Assembly: GCA_045596745.1 (NCBI GenBank)
Contig: JAZODA010000017.1
Coordinates: forward strand, 1-8,273
Source of the DNA: RGIG3009 sp045596745
GTDB taxonomy: Bacteria; Bacillota; Clostridia; Oscillospirales; Acutalibacteraceae
DNA: 8,273 nucleotides
Reading direction: 5' to 3'
The notes under the pieces are model-generated. The model was not told the DNA's origin, did no database searches, and was given only the letters and a program-made list of their open reading frames with translations. A program made the translations under genes and the position numbers. This document shows positions 1 to 6,882 of this stretch, piece after piece. Position 1 is the stretch's first letter. Each line of letters begins with the position of its first letter.

Positions 1-83
1 CCACCTCCCTCAATGAGGGAGGCAGGCGGACGACCAATGGCCGCCCCTACGGTGCTGCAAGAAGATTGTACGAGGTGGTAACG
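1..83. repeat. GC-rich palindromic intergenic repeat remnant
   Basis: This is non-coding sequence at the window edge. Positions 4-12 (CCTCCCTCA) and 14-22 (TGAGGGAGG) form a near-perfect hairpin around one central base. The stretch at 26-50, with CCAATGG inside a GGCGG/CCGCCCC context, looks like part of another dispersed palindromic repeat; that family assignment is from general familiarity, not a search. ACGAGGTGG at 70-78 recurs at 203-211 and 8207-8215, so the right end of this stretch already belongs to the repeat unit that follows. No credible gene is seen here, and the end of the upstream gene lies outside the window. Confidence 0.5.
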
Positions 84-190
84 ACCCCTCATCCGTCACG
101 GCTGCGCCGTGCCACCTTCCCCTCAAGGGGAAGGCTTAAAGGCTTTTCCTTGAGGAGAAGCTGTCGAGCGACAGCGAGACTGATGAGGTG
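84..190. repeat. MITE-like four-hairpin intergenic element, copy 1
   Basis: The ends are imperfect inverted repeats: CCTCATCCGTC at 87-97 against GACTGATGAGG at 178-188, 10 of 11 matching. Inside are four hairpins in order. HP1 is CACGGC/GCCGTG (97-102, 106-111). HP2 is CCTTCCCCT/AGGGGAAGG (112-134 region). HP3 is CTTTTCCT/AGGAGAAG (143-150, 153-160). HP4 is CTGTCG/CGACAG (161-166, 169-174). There is no coding capacity, so if it is mobile it must rely on a transposase elsewhere. The alternative is a REP/BIME-like extragenic palindrome cluster. A second complete copy lies at 8066-8194. Confidence 0.75.
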
Positions 191-216
191 TCGGCTCTTT
201 TGACGAGGTGGGCAAG

Positions 217-269
217 ACCCCTCATCCGTCACGGCTACGCCGTGCCACCTTCCCCTCAAGGGGAAGGCT
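217..269. repeat. Solitary left arm of the MITE-like element
   Basis: This 53-base stretch matches 84-136 with one difference (G104 versus A237), exactly 133 bases downstream. It keeps HP1 (CACGGC/GCCGTG at 230-235 and 239-244, loop TAC instead of TGC) and HP2, but no right arm follows. Instead it runs into the small CACCGCCAGGTG motif. It is therefore a truncated or partially duplicated copy. Similarity to the first copy begins upstream of the arm, at about 203 compared with 70. Confidence 0.75.
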
Positions 270-277
270 TGTGTGCT

Positions 278-314
278 CACCGCCAGGTGCGCAAGGTGCG
301 CCCACCGCAGGTGG
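278..314. repeat. Pair of short CACCGC(C)AGGTG hairpin motifs
   Basis: CACCGCCAGGTG (278-289) and CACCGCAGGTG (303-313) are near-identical self-complementary motifs 25 bases apart. Exact reverse complements occur after the gene cluster: CACCTGGCGGTG at 7996-8007, and the 15-base match 299-313 against 8046-8060. They form a second, shorter repeat family confined to the two intergenic islands of this window. Confidence 0.55.
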
Positions 315-326
315 TTTATAATTTTT
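302..326 (+). terminator. Possible weak intrinsic terminator before the portal gene
   Basis: CCACC (302-306) pairs with GGTGG (310-314) across a GCA loop and is followed by the T-rich run TTTATAATTTTT (315-326). The form is that of a terminator, but the stem is only 5 base pairs and the T run is interrupted. It ends directly against the portal ribosome site, so it would act as an upstream stop or attenuator if it works at all. Confidence 0.25.
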
Positions 327-331
327 GGAGG
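327..331 (+). promoter_or_regulatory. Ribosome binding site that sets the portal start
   Basis: GGAGG lies 6 bases before the ATG at 338. It decides the start, because the reading frame is open back to 188, but that extension is repeat sequence without a ribosome site. Confidence 0.8.
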
Positions 332-337
332 TGTTCG

Positions 338-2122
338 ATGAACAAGTGGTATGACCCCGGGCAGGTGTTTGCCGAGTACGAGCAGGGCGTTTCGTACAAG
401 GCCTCACTCGGTGCGCGGGGTATGTATGAACAAAACCGCGTCAACGAGCGGTTTATGGTGGGCGACCAGTGGCACGGCGCTCGCTGTGGCAGTGACCGCC
501 CTTTGGTGCGGCACAACGTCATCAAACGCATTGCCGACTACAAAATGGCGATGATCGGCGCGTCGCCTGTGGCGGTGTCCTACTCTGCCGAGGGCGTGCC
601 GAACACCCTTGAGCTGCGCGAAGAGGTGTACCGCCTGCGCGAGGCGTCTGCCCACGGTCACGTGCCGCAGTTCGCCGAGCCTGTCGCCGGCAGCGAGGAA
701 ATCGCCCTGGTCATGTCGGCGTTGTCCGACTATTTCCGCGTGACTGCCGAGCGCGTGCGGTTGGATGAGCTGCGCGAGCAGGCACTGCGCGATGCGTACG
801 TCAGCGGCACAGGGGTGCTGTACACCTACTGGGACGACGCTGTCCGCACAGGGCTGTACGCCGACCTCGGTCGCCGTCAGCCGATTTGCGGCGACATCGC
901 CTGTGAGGTGCTGGACATCGAAAACGTCTATTTCGGTGACCCCTCCTGCGACGACGTGCAAAAGCAGCCGTACATCATCCTCGCAAAGCGGATGCCTGTG
1001 GCGGAGATTCGCCGCATCGCCGCGGCGCACCATCGTCCTGTGGCGGAGATTCAGCGCATCACCGCCGACAACGATACCGCCTGCCAGTCGGGCGATTACG
1101 GCAAAATGGAGCAGGAGGGCAGCCGCCGCGCGCTGCTGCTGACCAAGCTCTACCGCTGCTTTGAGGCGGACGGCAGCTCCCACATCCGCGCGGTACAGGT
1201 GTGTCACGGCGTGACGGTGCGCCGCGACTGGGACACGGGGCTGCGGCTGTATCCGCTGGCGAAATTCTCGTGGGAGCGCCGCAAAAACTGCATCTACGGC
1301 GACAGCGAGGTCACGTACCTCATCCCCAACCAGATTGCCATCAACCGTATGCTCACCGCGTCGGTGTGGGCGGTAATGATGATGGGTATGCCGATGCTGA
1401 TGGTCAACGGCGATGTCGTGCGGCAGCCGCTGTCCAACGAGCCGGGGCAGATTGTCAAAATCTTCGGCAGCGCGTCGGATATGCAAAATGCGCTGCGCTA
1501 TCTCGAGCCGCCGAGCTTCGCGCCGGCGTTCGAGGGCAACATCTCCTCGCTGATTCACAACACCCTGACCCAAAGCGGCGCCAACGACAGCGCGCTCGGC
1601 GACGTGCGCCCCGACAACACCTCCGCCATCATTGCGGTGCGTGAGGCGGCGACCATGCCGCTGCAGTCGGTGCAAAACCGCTTCTACGGCTTTATCGAGG
1701 ATGTCGCGCGCATCTGGGCGGAATTCTTCGTCGCGCACTACGGCGAGCGGAGTCTCAAAATCGAGGAGGGGGAGAGCGTGTGGTACTTGCCGTTTGTGGG
1801 ACGGCGTTACCGCGAGCTGATTATCAGCGCACGCGTGGATGTCGGCCCGGCAACCCTGTGGAGCGAGAGCGAGAGCATCCGCACGCTCGACAACCTCTTT
1901 GACCGCGGTGTCATCGACGCGACGCAGTACCTCAAACGCCTGCCGCGCGGCGTGGTACCCGATGTGGGCGACCTGCTGCGCACGCTGCAGAAAGCCGAGT
2001 CGCTCGACCCCGACAGCGTGGTGGCCGGGCTGTCCGACACCCACCGCGCGACCTTTGACGCGCTGCCTGAGGAGGAGCGCGCCGCGCTGCTGCGCGAGGT
2101 GTTGGAAGGAGGTGCGCCGTGA
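338..2122 (+). CDS. Phage portal protein
   Basis: This 594-residue protein should form the dodecameric portal ring at one capsid vertex, the channel through which the packaging motor fills the head and to which the tail attaches. Features typical of portals are an N-terminal QNRVNERFMVGDQW (32-45), a helical RHNVIKRIADYKM (58-70), an alpha/beta wing with GTGVLYTYWDD (157-167) and ENVYFGDPS (195-203), and the clip/stem region GDSEVTYLIPNQIAINRM (321-338), followed by hydrophobic SVWAVMMMGMPMLMV. NTSAIIAVREAATMPLQSVQ (427-446) and a helical tail also fit. Length suits podovirus-type portals. ATG 338 is chosen for its GGAGG. The stop overlaps the next start by 4 bases. Residues 220-233 and 234-247 are a tandem duplication beginning PVAEI. 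Family identity is by pattern recognition, not a search. Confidence 0.83.
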   Translation: MNKWYDPGQVFAEYEQGVSYKASLGARGMYEQNRVNERFMVGDQWHGARCGSDRPLVRHNVIKRIADYKMAMIGASPVAVSYSAEGVPNTLELREEVYRLREASAHGHVPQFAEPVAGSEEIALVMSALSDYFRVTAERVRLDELREQALRDAYVSGTGVLYTYWDDAVRTGLYADLGRRQPICGDIACEVLDIENVYFGDPSCDDVQKQPYIILAKRMPVAEIRRIAAAHHRPVAEIQRITADNDTACQSGDYGKMEQEGSRRALLLTKLYRCFEADGSSHIRAVQVCHGVTVRRDWDTGLRLYPLAKFSWERRKNCIYGDSEVTYLIPNQIAINRMLTASVWAVMMMGMPMLMVNGDVVRQPLSNEPGQIVKIFGSASDMQNALRYLEPPSFAPAFEGNISSLIHNTLTQSGANDSALGDVRPDNTSAIIAVREAATMPLQSVQNRFYGFIEDVARIWAEFFVAHYGERSLKIEEGESVWYLPFVGRRYRELIISARVDVGPATLWSESESIRTLDNLFDRGVIDATQYLKRLPRGVVPDVGDLLRTLQKAESLDPDSVVAGLSDTHRATFDALPEEERAALLREVLEGGAP

Positions 2123-2481
2123 ACGGAGCCGTGGTTTTCCGACAGGCACTCAGCCTGCTGAACTACACCGACAGCGACGGTGTTCCCGGCGGTACGGCAC
2201 TGTATCGCCGCGCGCTGCCGCTGCTCAATCAAATTGCGGCGGACTTGTGGTATATGGCGAACGACACGCCGTTTTGTCCGCTCTCCTCCCTTGCCGACGA
2301 GCTGCCGCTCCCCGAGGCGGTGGTGCTGGGCATTGTGCCGTTCGGACTCGCGATGCTCATCGCCCAGACCGAGGGCGACGCCGACAACCAGACGCTGTTT
2401 GCCGCGCAGTACGACCAGCGCCGCAGCGGCGCAGGCGCAGGCGCGCGCATTCGTGACCGCTTGCCGCGGTGTGAGGGGTGA
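2119..2481 (+). CDS. Putative small head-tail adaptor/connector protein
   Basis: This 120-residue, mostly helical protein starts at GTG 2119, overlapping the portal stop as GTGA, with AAGGAGG at 2106-2112. Small helical proteins encoded right after a portal commonly form the adaptor ring that docks below the portal and receives the tail (gp6-like or P22 gp4-like connectors). Supporting features are the N-terminal LSLLNYTDSDG (11-21), a long helix ALPLLNQIAADLWYM (32-46), a hydrophobic stretch AVVLGIVPFGLAMLIAQTEG (67-86), and a C-terminal LFAAQYDQRR (93-102), which resembles the ends of adaptor proteins. A short Gly/Ala/Arg-rich tail follows. It has no signal peptide; the hydrophobic stretch is more likely a buried helix than a membrane segment. 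The assignment leans on position and size. Confidence 0.6.
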   Translation: MNGAVVFRQALSLLNYTDSDGVPGGTALYRRALPLLNQIAADLWYMANDTPFCPLSSLADELPLPEAVVLGIVPFGLAMLIAQTEGDADNQTLFAAQYDQRRSGAGAGARIRDRLPRCEG

Positions 2482-2486
2482 CGGAT

Positions 2487-4469
2487 ATGAAACACAAAAC
2501 CTTGGGGCGGACAGGTCGCCGTCGGCTGACACTGCCCGCGCTGTCCGGCGGTCTGGATCTCTCCGCGCCGCCCCACCGCATTGCGGATGACAGCCTCAGC
2601 TTCGGCAGCAACCTGTGGTGGCACGAGGGGGCGCTGACGACGCGCCCCGCGCTTGTCGAACACGAGCGGCTGTCGGGCATCGGGGACACGCTGGAGGCGA
2701 TTCCGCTGCCGCACGGCACGCTGCTGCATTCGGGCAGCGGCGACAGCCATCGCTTCACGCTGCTGACCGACGAGGGCGAGAGGTACACCACCTCCCACAG
2801 CATCGGCGGTGTGACGCGGCTGTTCGCGGTGGCGGCAGGACGGGATATCGCCTCCGACGACGGCAAGGAGGCGTTGCTTTTCACCGACGGCGGCACACTG
2901 TACGCGGTGGACACGCGCGCCGCGCTGCGTCTTGTCGAGCCGTATGTTCCCACCGTGCTGATGGCGGCGCGCCCGACCGAATCGCAGCTTCGCGCCGACA
3001 GCGGCGCGTTTACCGAGCCGTTTAATCTGCTGACCGACCGCTTTATCTGCCGCTACACCTCCGACGGCGTGGGGCTGTACTACTGGCTGCCTGAGGGGGT
3101 GACGGTGGAGGATGCCGCGTCGATCGTGGTGCGGCACACGGATGTCAGCGGCGATGCGGTGACGCATCGCCTGCACTATCGCGGTGACGACGGCGTCTGG
3201 CGCGAGGAGGTGACGGTGGATGCGCCGCCTGTCGACCGACTCGCCCTGTATTTTGACCCTGCGCGCGGCTGCTTTTGGTTTTACCACGCGCTGGGCGGCG
3301 GCATCGCCCCTGTGGGGGAGGCGATTTGCTCCGGCAACATCGAGCTGTCCGCCACCCGTACCGCCACCGACGGCGCGCGCCGCATCGGCGGTATGCGCTT
3401 CGGCGTGTGGTTCGGCGGCGAGGGGGACGGCGCACGCGGCGTGCGGCTGTTTGTCGGCGGCAATCCCGCCTGCCGCAACCGCATCCACTGGAGTGCGCTG
3501 GGGGATGCGACCTACTTTCCCGAAAACAACTACGCGTATGTCGGTGATGCCTCGGCGGCGGTGACCGCCTTTGGCAAGCAGAGCGATATGCTGGTGATTT
3601 TCAAGGAGCGCGAGGTGTACGCGACGCGCTACGCCGCAGGCGGCAGCTACACCGCCGAGGATTTGCAAAGCGGACGCGTCACGGATACCGAGGCCGCCGC
3701 GGCGGTGTTCACCATCACCCAGATTCACTCCGAGCGCGGCTGCGACTGCCCCGACACGCTGGCCCTTTGCGGCGAGCGGCTGGTGTGGTGCTCGTCCGAC
3801 GGCCACGTCTACACCCTCCACAGCGGCGGCACGTACGATGTCCGCAGTGTGCGAAGTGTGTCGAAGCCTGTCGAAGCGGCACTCGCGCGCGCCCGTCCCG
3901 ATGTGCTGCGTGCGGCATCGGCGGCGTTTTACAGCGAGTGTTATCTCCTGCTCGTCGGCTCGACCGTTTACGTGTTTGACACGACAATGGCGGCGTGGTA
4001 CTGCTGGGATGTGGCACTGCCGAACGCCCGAGCGCGACGGCTGATACGCCTTGTGCGAGAGCCGCTGCTGCTCGCATCGGTCGGCGGCGACTGCGCCGTG
4101 ATGGCGTTCGACGACGCACAGGGGGCAGACACGCTGTCGGGTGCGCGGCATCCCATCGTGTGCGAGCTCGCCACCAAATGCTACGAGTCGGGCGACACCA
4201 CCGCCTACAAGCAGGTGTGCGGCGTGACGGTGTGGATGTCGGGCGGTGCAGGGGTACGCGTGGCGGTGACGCTGTTTGACGGCAGCGAAACGCGCGCGGT
4301 GGCGGATGTGACACTTTCGGGTAGCCGCCCCGAAGACACCCTGCCGCGCTACCTGCTGACCGACGCGGTGCGGCTGCGGCGTCTCGGTGTGCGGTTGCGC
4401 GCAGAGGGGCGCATCACGCTGGACGCACTGGAAGTAACCTTCCGCAGAATGGGGGAAATGCGCGGATGA
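2487..4469 (+). CDS. Putative tail nozzle / DNA stabilisation-like beta-propeller protein
   Basis: This 660-residue protein is rich in beta strands, Gly, Asp and aromatic residues and has no membrane segment. I infer a podovirus tail-tube nozzle or packaged-DNA stabilisation protein, the ring stacked below the adaptor. The best clue is NRIHWSALGDATYFPENN (331-348), then YVGD and GKQSDMLVIFKEREVYATRY (363-382), a block that recurs in propeller-like phage tail nozzles. Many short strand-turn repeats (for example DGGTLYAVDT, DGHVYTLHSGG, GSTVYVFDT) fit propeller blades. ATG 2487 is preferred because GAGGGG (2473-2478) sits 8 bases upstream. GTG 2478 would add three residues and overlap the previous stop as GTGA. 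A different tail or fibre-hub role remains possible. Confidence 0.6.
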   Translation: MKHKTLGRTGRRRLTLPALSGGLDLSAPPHRIADDSLSFGSNLWWHEGALTTRPALVEHERLSGIGDTLEAIPLPHGTLLHSGSGDSHRFTLLTDEGERYTTSHSIGGVTRLFAVAAGRDIASDDGKEALLFTDGGTLYAVDTRAALRLVEPYVPTVLMAARPTESQLRADSGAFTEPFNLLTDRFICRYTSDGVGLYYWLPEGVTVEDAASIVVRHTDVSGDAVTHRLHYRGDDGVWREEVTVDAPPVDRLALYFDPARGCFWFYHALGGGIAPVGEAICSGNIELSATRTATDGARRIGGMRFGVWFGGEGDGARGVRLFVGGNPACRNRIHWSALGDATYFPENNYAYVGDASAAVTAFGKQSDMLVIFKEREVYATRYAAGGSYTAEDLQSGRVTDTEAAAAVFTITQIHSERGCDCPDTLALCGERLVWCSSDGHVYTLHSGGTYDVRSVRSVSKPVEAALARARPDVLRAASAAFYSECYLLLVGSTVYVFDTTMAAWYCWDVALPNARARRLIRLVREPLLLASVGGDCAVMAFDDAQGADTLSGARHPIVCELATKCYESGDTTAYKQVCGVTVWMSGGAGVRVAVTLFDGSETRAVADVTLSGSRPEDTLPRYLLTDAVRLRRLGVRLRAEGRITLDALEVTFRRMGEMRG

Positions 4470-5386
4470 CGGACTACGAAAAACAGGCGGCGGCTGCCGC
4501 CCTCGAATACGAGAAAAAGCGAAAACAAACGGCGACGGAGGCGGCGGACAGTGTGATTGCTGCCGCCGAAGCCGAAAAGCAGGCGGAGCTGGACAAGACC
4601 GCCGACAAGATTGCCACCGAGCGCGCCGAGGCACTGCGTGCGGTGGATACGGCGGCGGTGGAACGCGAGATCACGCGCCGTCAGGTGGGGGAGACGCTCT
4701 CGCGCCTGGGACTCACCGCCTCAGGTCAGGAAGCGGCGCAGCTGACAGCGGCGGACACTGCCGCCCGTTGGGCGAGCGAGGGTGCGCGCCGCACGCGGGA
4801 CAAAGCGGTGGCGGCACTCACCGAAGCACTGGAGCGGCGTGAGCAGGAAATCGATCGCAAGCGCGATGCCGAAACGAGCCAGATTTACACCGACGCCGAG
4901 GAGGACATCGCCACCGAGAGCAGCCGGTTGTATGAGGCCGCCATCACGGCGGCAGGCAAGGCGGAAGCGGAGCGTCTCCGCATTCAGGAATCGCAGCGAA
5001 AGGAGGCGGAAGCCGAGCGTCGCCGCGAGGAAACGCGTGAGAGAAACGCCGCCACCGCCGCTGCCAAAGAGGCCGAAAGCCAGCGCCGTGCCGCGCTGAA
5101 AGCACTGTTCCAGAAGCAGGGCATCAGCGCAGACGTCTACGCCGAGGCACTGGTGGAGGGCTGGTCGGTGGACGAAGCGCGCTCGCAGCAGGCCGCGTGG
5201 AAGGTGTGGCGCACCTTCTCGGGTAAGCTGGTGCAAGAGTATGCGCGCGGCAACAAGGACAGCGTCATCAAGCAGCTCGCCGCCTACGATCCGACCGAGC
5301 GCGAGCTCACGGATTTGAGTATTGAGCTGGGTCTGGACATCGACGCGCTGCGCAACTCCATCGCGGCGGCGAAGAAGGGAGGATAA
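4466..5386 (+). CDS. Ala/Glu-rich coiled-coil phage protein, possible ejected virion protein
   Basis: The gene begins inside the nozzle stop (ATGA, 4466-4469). The 306-residue product is almost all charged helix: a long coiled coil over residues 1-78, a break at LGLTASG (81-87), a second coiled coil 92-212 with runs such as EAERRREETRERN, and a compact helical end (208-303) holding most of the aromatic residues. There is no signal peptide or membrane segment. Coding position after the nozzle, heptad-like Ala/Glu/Arg composition and the Gly break are compatible with an internal or ejected protein that travels through the tail. A scaffold, tape-measure-like or fibre-stalk role cannot be excluded. 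I do not recognise a named family; function is inferred from context. Confidence 0.5.
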   Translation: MTDYEKQAAAAALEYEKKRKQTATEAADSVIAAAEAEKQAELDKTADKIATERAEALRAVDTAAVEREITRRQVGETLSRLGLTASGQEAAQLTAADTAARWASEGARRTRDKAVAALTEALERREQEIDRKRDAETSQIYTDAEEDIATESSRLYEAAITAAGKAEAERLRIQESQRKEAEAERRREETRERNAATAAAKEAESQRRAALKALFQKQGISADVYAEALVEGWSVDEARSQQAAWKVWRTFSGKLVQEYARGNKDSVIKQLAAYDPTERELTDLSIELGLDIDALRNSIAAAKKGG

Positions 5387-5389
5387 ACG

Positions 5390-6013
5390 GTGGCATTACC
5401 GGTATACATTCACACACTGACGGTGGGCGAGACGACGATTTCGCCCACAGGGCCGCTGGATTGCGGCACAGCAGGCGACGAGCACGCCGCCCGACTGTGC
5501 TTGCGACCCGAAACGCCCGACACAGACGTTTTGTATCGTCTGGAGGTGGTAACGGGGGACGGCGGCTACGACATCACCGAGCCGCTGACCCTCGAAGACG
5601 GCGCGCTGACGCTTGACCTGCCTGCCGCGTGGAGCGCGGCGGGGGTGGCGGCGGTGCGGCTGATTCGCTTCACCGAACAGGACGGCAAGGAGACCGCCAG
5701 ACAGTACTATCCGCCGTTTTTCCTGCGCTTCGCCTACCGCGACGAGGGGGTGGGCGCGGCTCACGCGCCCTACTGCTGGCAGCAGCTGCTCACTCGCTCC
5801 GAGTCGCTGCTTGCCGCGATGTCGCACACCTGTGCCACGGCGGAGGAGCACGCCGCTGCGGCAAAAGCGGCCGCCGAGCAGGCCGCCTACAACGCCGATG
5901 CCGCGCTGCGTGCCGAAGCCGCCGCCGAGCAGGCGGAGGCGGTCGCCGCGTATTGCGAAGCGCTGATTGGTCTTGCGGACAGCCTCGGAGAGCTGGCGGG
6001 GGTGACGGTATGA
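5390..6013 (+). CDS. Putative tail-fibre/adsorption adaptor with beta N-domain and coiled-coil tail
   Basis: A GTG start at 5390, 7 bases after AAGGGAGG (5375-5382) and 3 bases past the previous stop, encodes 207 residues. Residues 1-118 look like a beta sandwich (YIHTLTVGETTISPTG, then YRLEVVTGDGGYDITEPLTL, then AVRLIRFTEQDG), similar in general shape to the first domain of baseplate-upper or fibre-attachment proteins of Gram-positive phages. Residues about 130-195 are an Ala-rich coiled coil (AEEHAAAAKAAAEQAAY), typical of a trimeric stalk. It overlaps the next gene by 4 bases, and that gene looks like a receptor-binding protein, so an adaptor joining the tail to it is the simplest reading. 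No enzyme motif is seen. Family identity is uncertain. Confidence 0.5.
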   Translation: MALPVYIHTLTVGETTISPTGPLDCGTAGDEHAARLCLRPETPDTDVLYRLEVVTGDGGYDITEPLTLEDGALTLDLPAAWSAAGVAAVRLIRFTEQDGKETARQYYPPFFLRFAYRDEGVGAAHAPYCWQQLLTRSESLLAAMSHTCATAEEHAAAAKAAAEQAAYNADAALRAEAAAEQAEAVAAYCEALIGLADSLGELAGVTV

Positions 6014-6882
6014 GTCTGAAAAGCAAGCTTTCTGAGCTGCACGCGGCATTTTCCGCCGCGCTGCACAACTGCAACGCGGAGCTGAGCATCCCTGCCGGCG
6101 ATTTCGCCGCGCTCTCCGCCTGCATCGCCGAAGAGTGCCGCCGTCGGTACGACAGCGGTCGGCAAAGCGGCTTTGCCGCCGGCTACGACCAAGGTATGGC
6201 CGAAGGCTTGGAGGCTGGGCGCATCGCTGGCATCGAGGACGGCAAGACGGAAGCGTATCACACGTTTTGGGACGATATCCAAGGTGGCGGAAGTCGAACG
6301 GACTATTCTTACGCGTTCGGTGGTATTTGGGACGATGACAACTTTAAGCCGAAATACGATTTGAATGTGGCGCGCGGGCCGTATATGTTTGCTTTCTCGA
6401 AAATCACCGATATGGTCGCTTTGCTTGAACGACAAGGCGTAAAACTGGATTTTTCCTACGCCACCACCAACAGCGCCTTGAATCAGGCGTTTTATGAGAG
6501 CAGCATCACGCGCCTCGGTGTGGTGGACTTGTCGGGGCAGGGAAACTGCAATTATATCTTCTACTGTGCCAGAAAACTCGTCAGCATCGAAAAGGTGATT
6601 TTCAGCAGCACCCGAACCCACGAAAACACCAAAACGATGTTCCAGCAGTGCGAATCGCTTGTGGACGTTGAGTTCGAGGGTGTAATCAAGCGCGAGATGG
6701 ATTTGCGCTGGTCAACAAAACTGTCGAGAGCCAGCATCGAAAGCCTGTTTGCCGTGCTTGACACCACCGTAACAGGGTACACGGTCACGTTCAGTAAGAC
6801 GGCGGTCGAGGCGGCGTTCACCGAAGACGAATGGGCGGCGCTGTGTGCGACGCGCCCGAACTGGGTGTGGGAGGTTGTATGA
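6010..6882 (+). CDS. LRR/BspA-like probable receptor-binding tail protein
   Basis: The 290-residue product starts at ATG 6010 (ATGA overlap). Residues 1-45 are helical. Residues 50-78 carry glycine at every fourth position. YHTFWDDIQ (83-91) and RTDYSYAFGGIWDDDNFKPKY (96-116) open a repeat-like region with MFAFSKITDMVALLE, FYESSITRLGVVDL, ARKLVSIEKVIF and FQQCESLVDVEFEG, the irregular LxxIxxVxF pattern of BspA-type leucine-rich repeats. It closes with VTFSKTAVEAAFTEDEWAAL. Such domains bind surface ligands; with the fibre-like gene before it and lysis genes after, receptor binding is a reasonable inference. The frame is open upstream to 5629, but that part overlaps the previous gene. Local GC drops to about 40-43% in sampled stretches, against 68-78% in flanking genes, suggesting a swapped module. 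Confidence 0.6.
   Translation: MSLKSKLSELHAAFSAALHNCNAELSIPAGDFAALSACIAEECRRRYDSGRQSGFAAGYDQGMAEGLEAGRIAGIEDGKTEAYHTFWDDIQGGGSRTDYSYAFGGIWDDDNFKPKYDLNVARGPYMFAFSKITDMVALLERQGVKLDFSYATTNSALNQAFYESSITRLGVVDLSGQGNCNYIFYCARKLVSIEKVIFSSTRTHENTKTMFQQCESLVDVEFEGVIKREMDLRWSTKLSRASIESLFAVLDTTVTGYTVTFSKTAVEAAFTEDEWAALCATRPNWVWEVV

Noticed and set aside
84..269. CRISPR array or attachment-site core
   Set aside because: The repeats are internally palindromic, unevenly spaced and degenerate, with no regular spacers, and no integrase or tRNA end is present.
317..322. Perfect TATAAT before the portal gene
   Set aside because: There is no -35 at 17 bases upstream, and initiation about 7 bases downstream would start inside the ribosome site, so it is more likely a chance part of the T-rich stretch.
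188..337. N-terminal extension of the portal frame
   Set aside because: It translates repeat DNA, lacks a ribosome site, and the GGAGG at 327-331 points to ATG 338.
404..2149. Long open frame on the minus strand opposite the portal gene
   Set aside because: Its product is a His/Arg/Ala/Val-rich shadow of GC-rich codons, has no recognisable domain or ribosome site, and lies fully opposite a well-supported gene.
2229..4634. 801-codon minus-strand open frame
   Set aside because: It runs across three gene junctions of the + strand operon and has the low-complexity composition of an antisense shadow.
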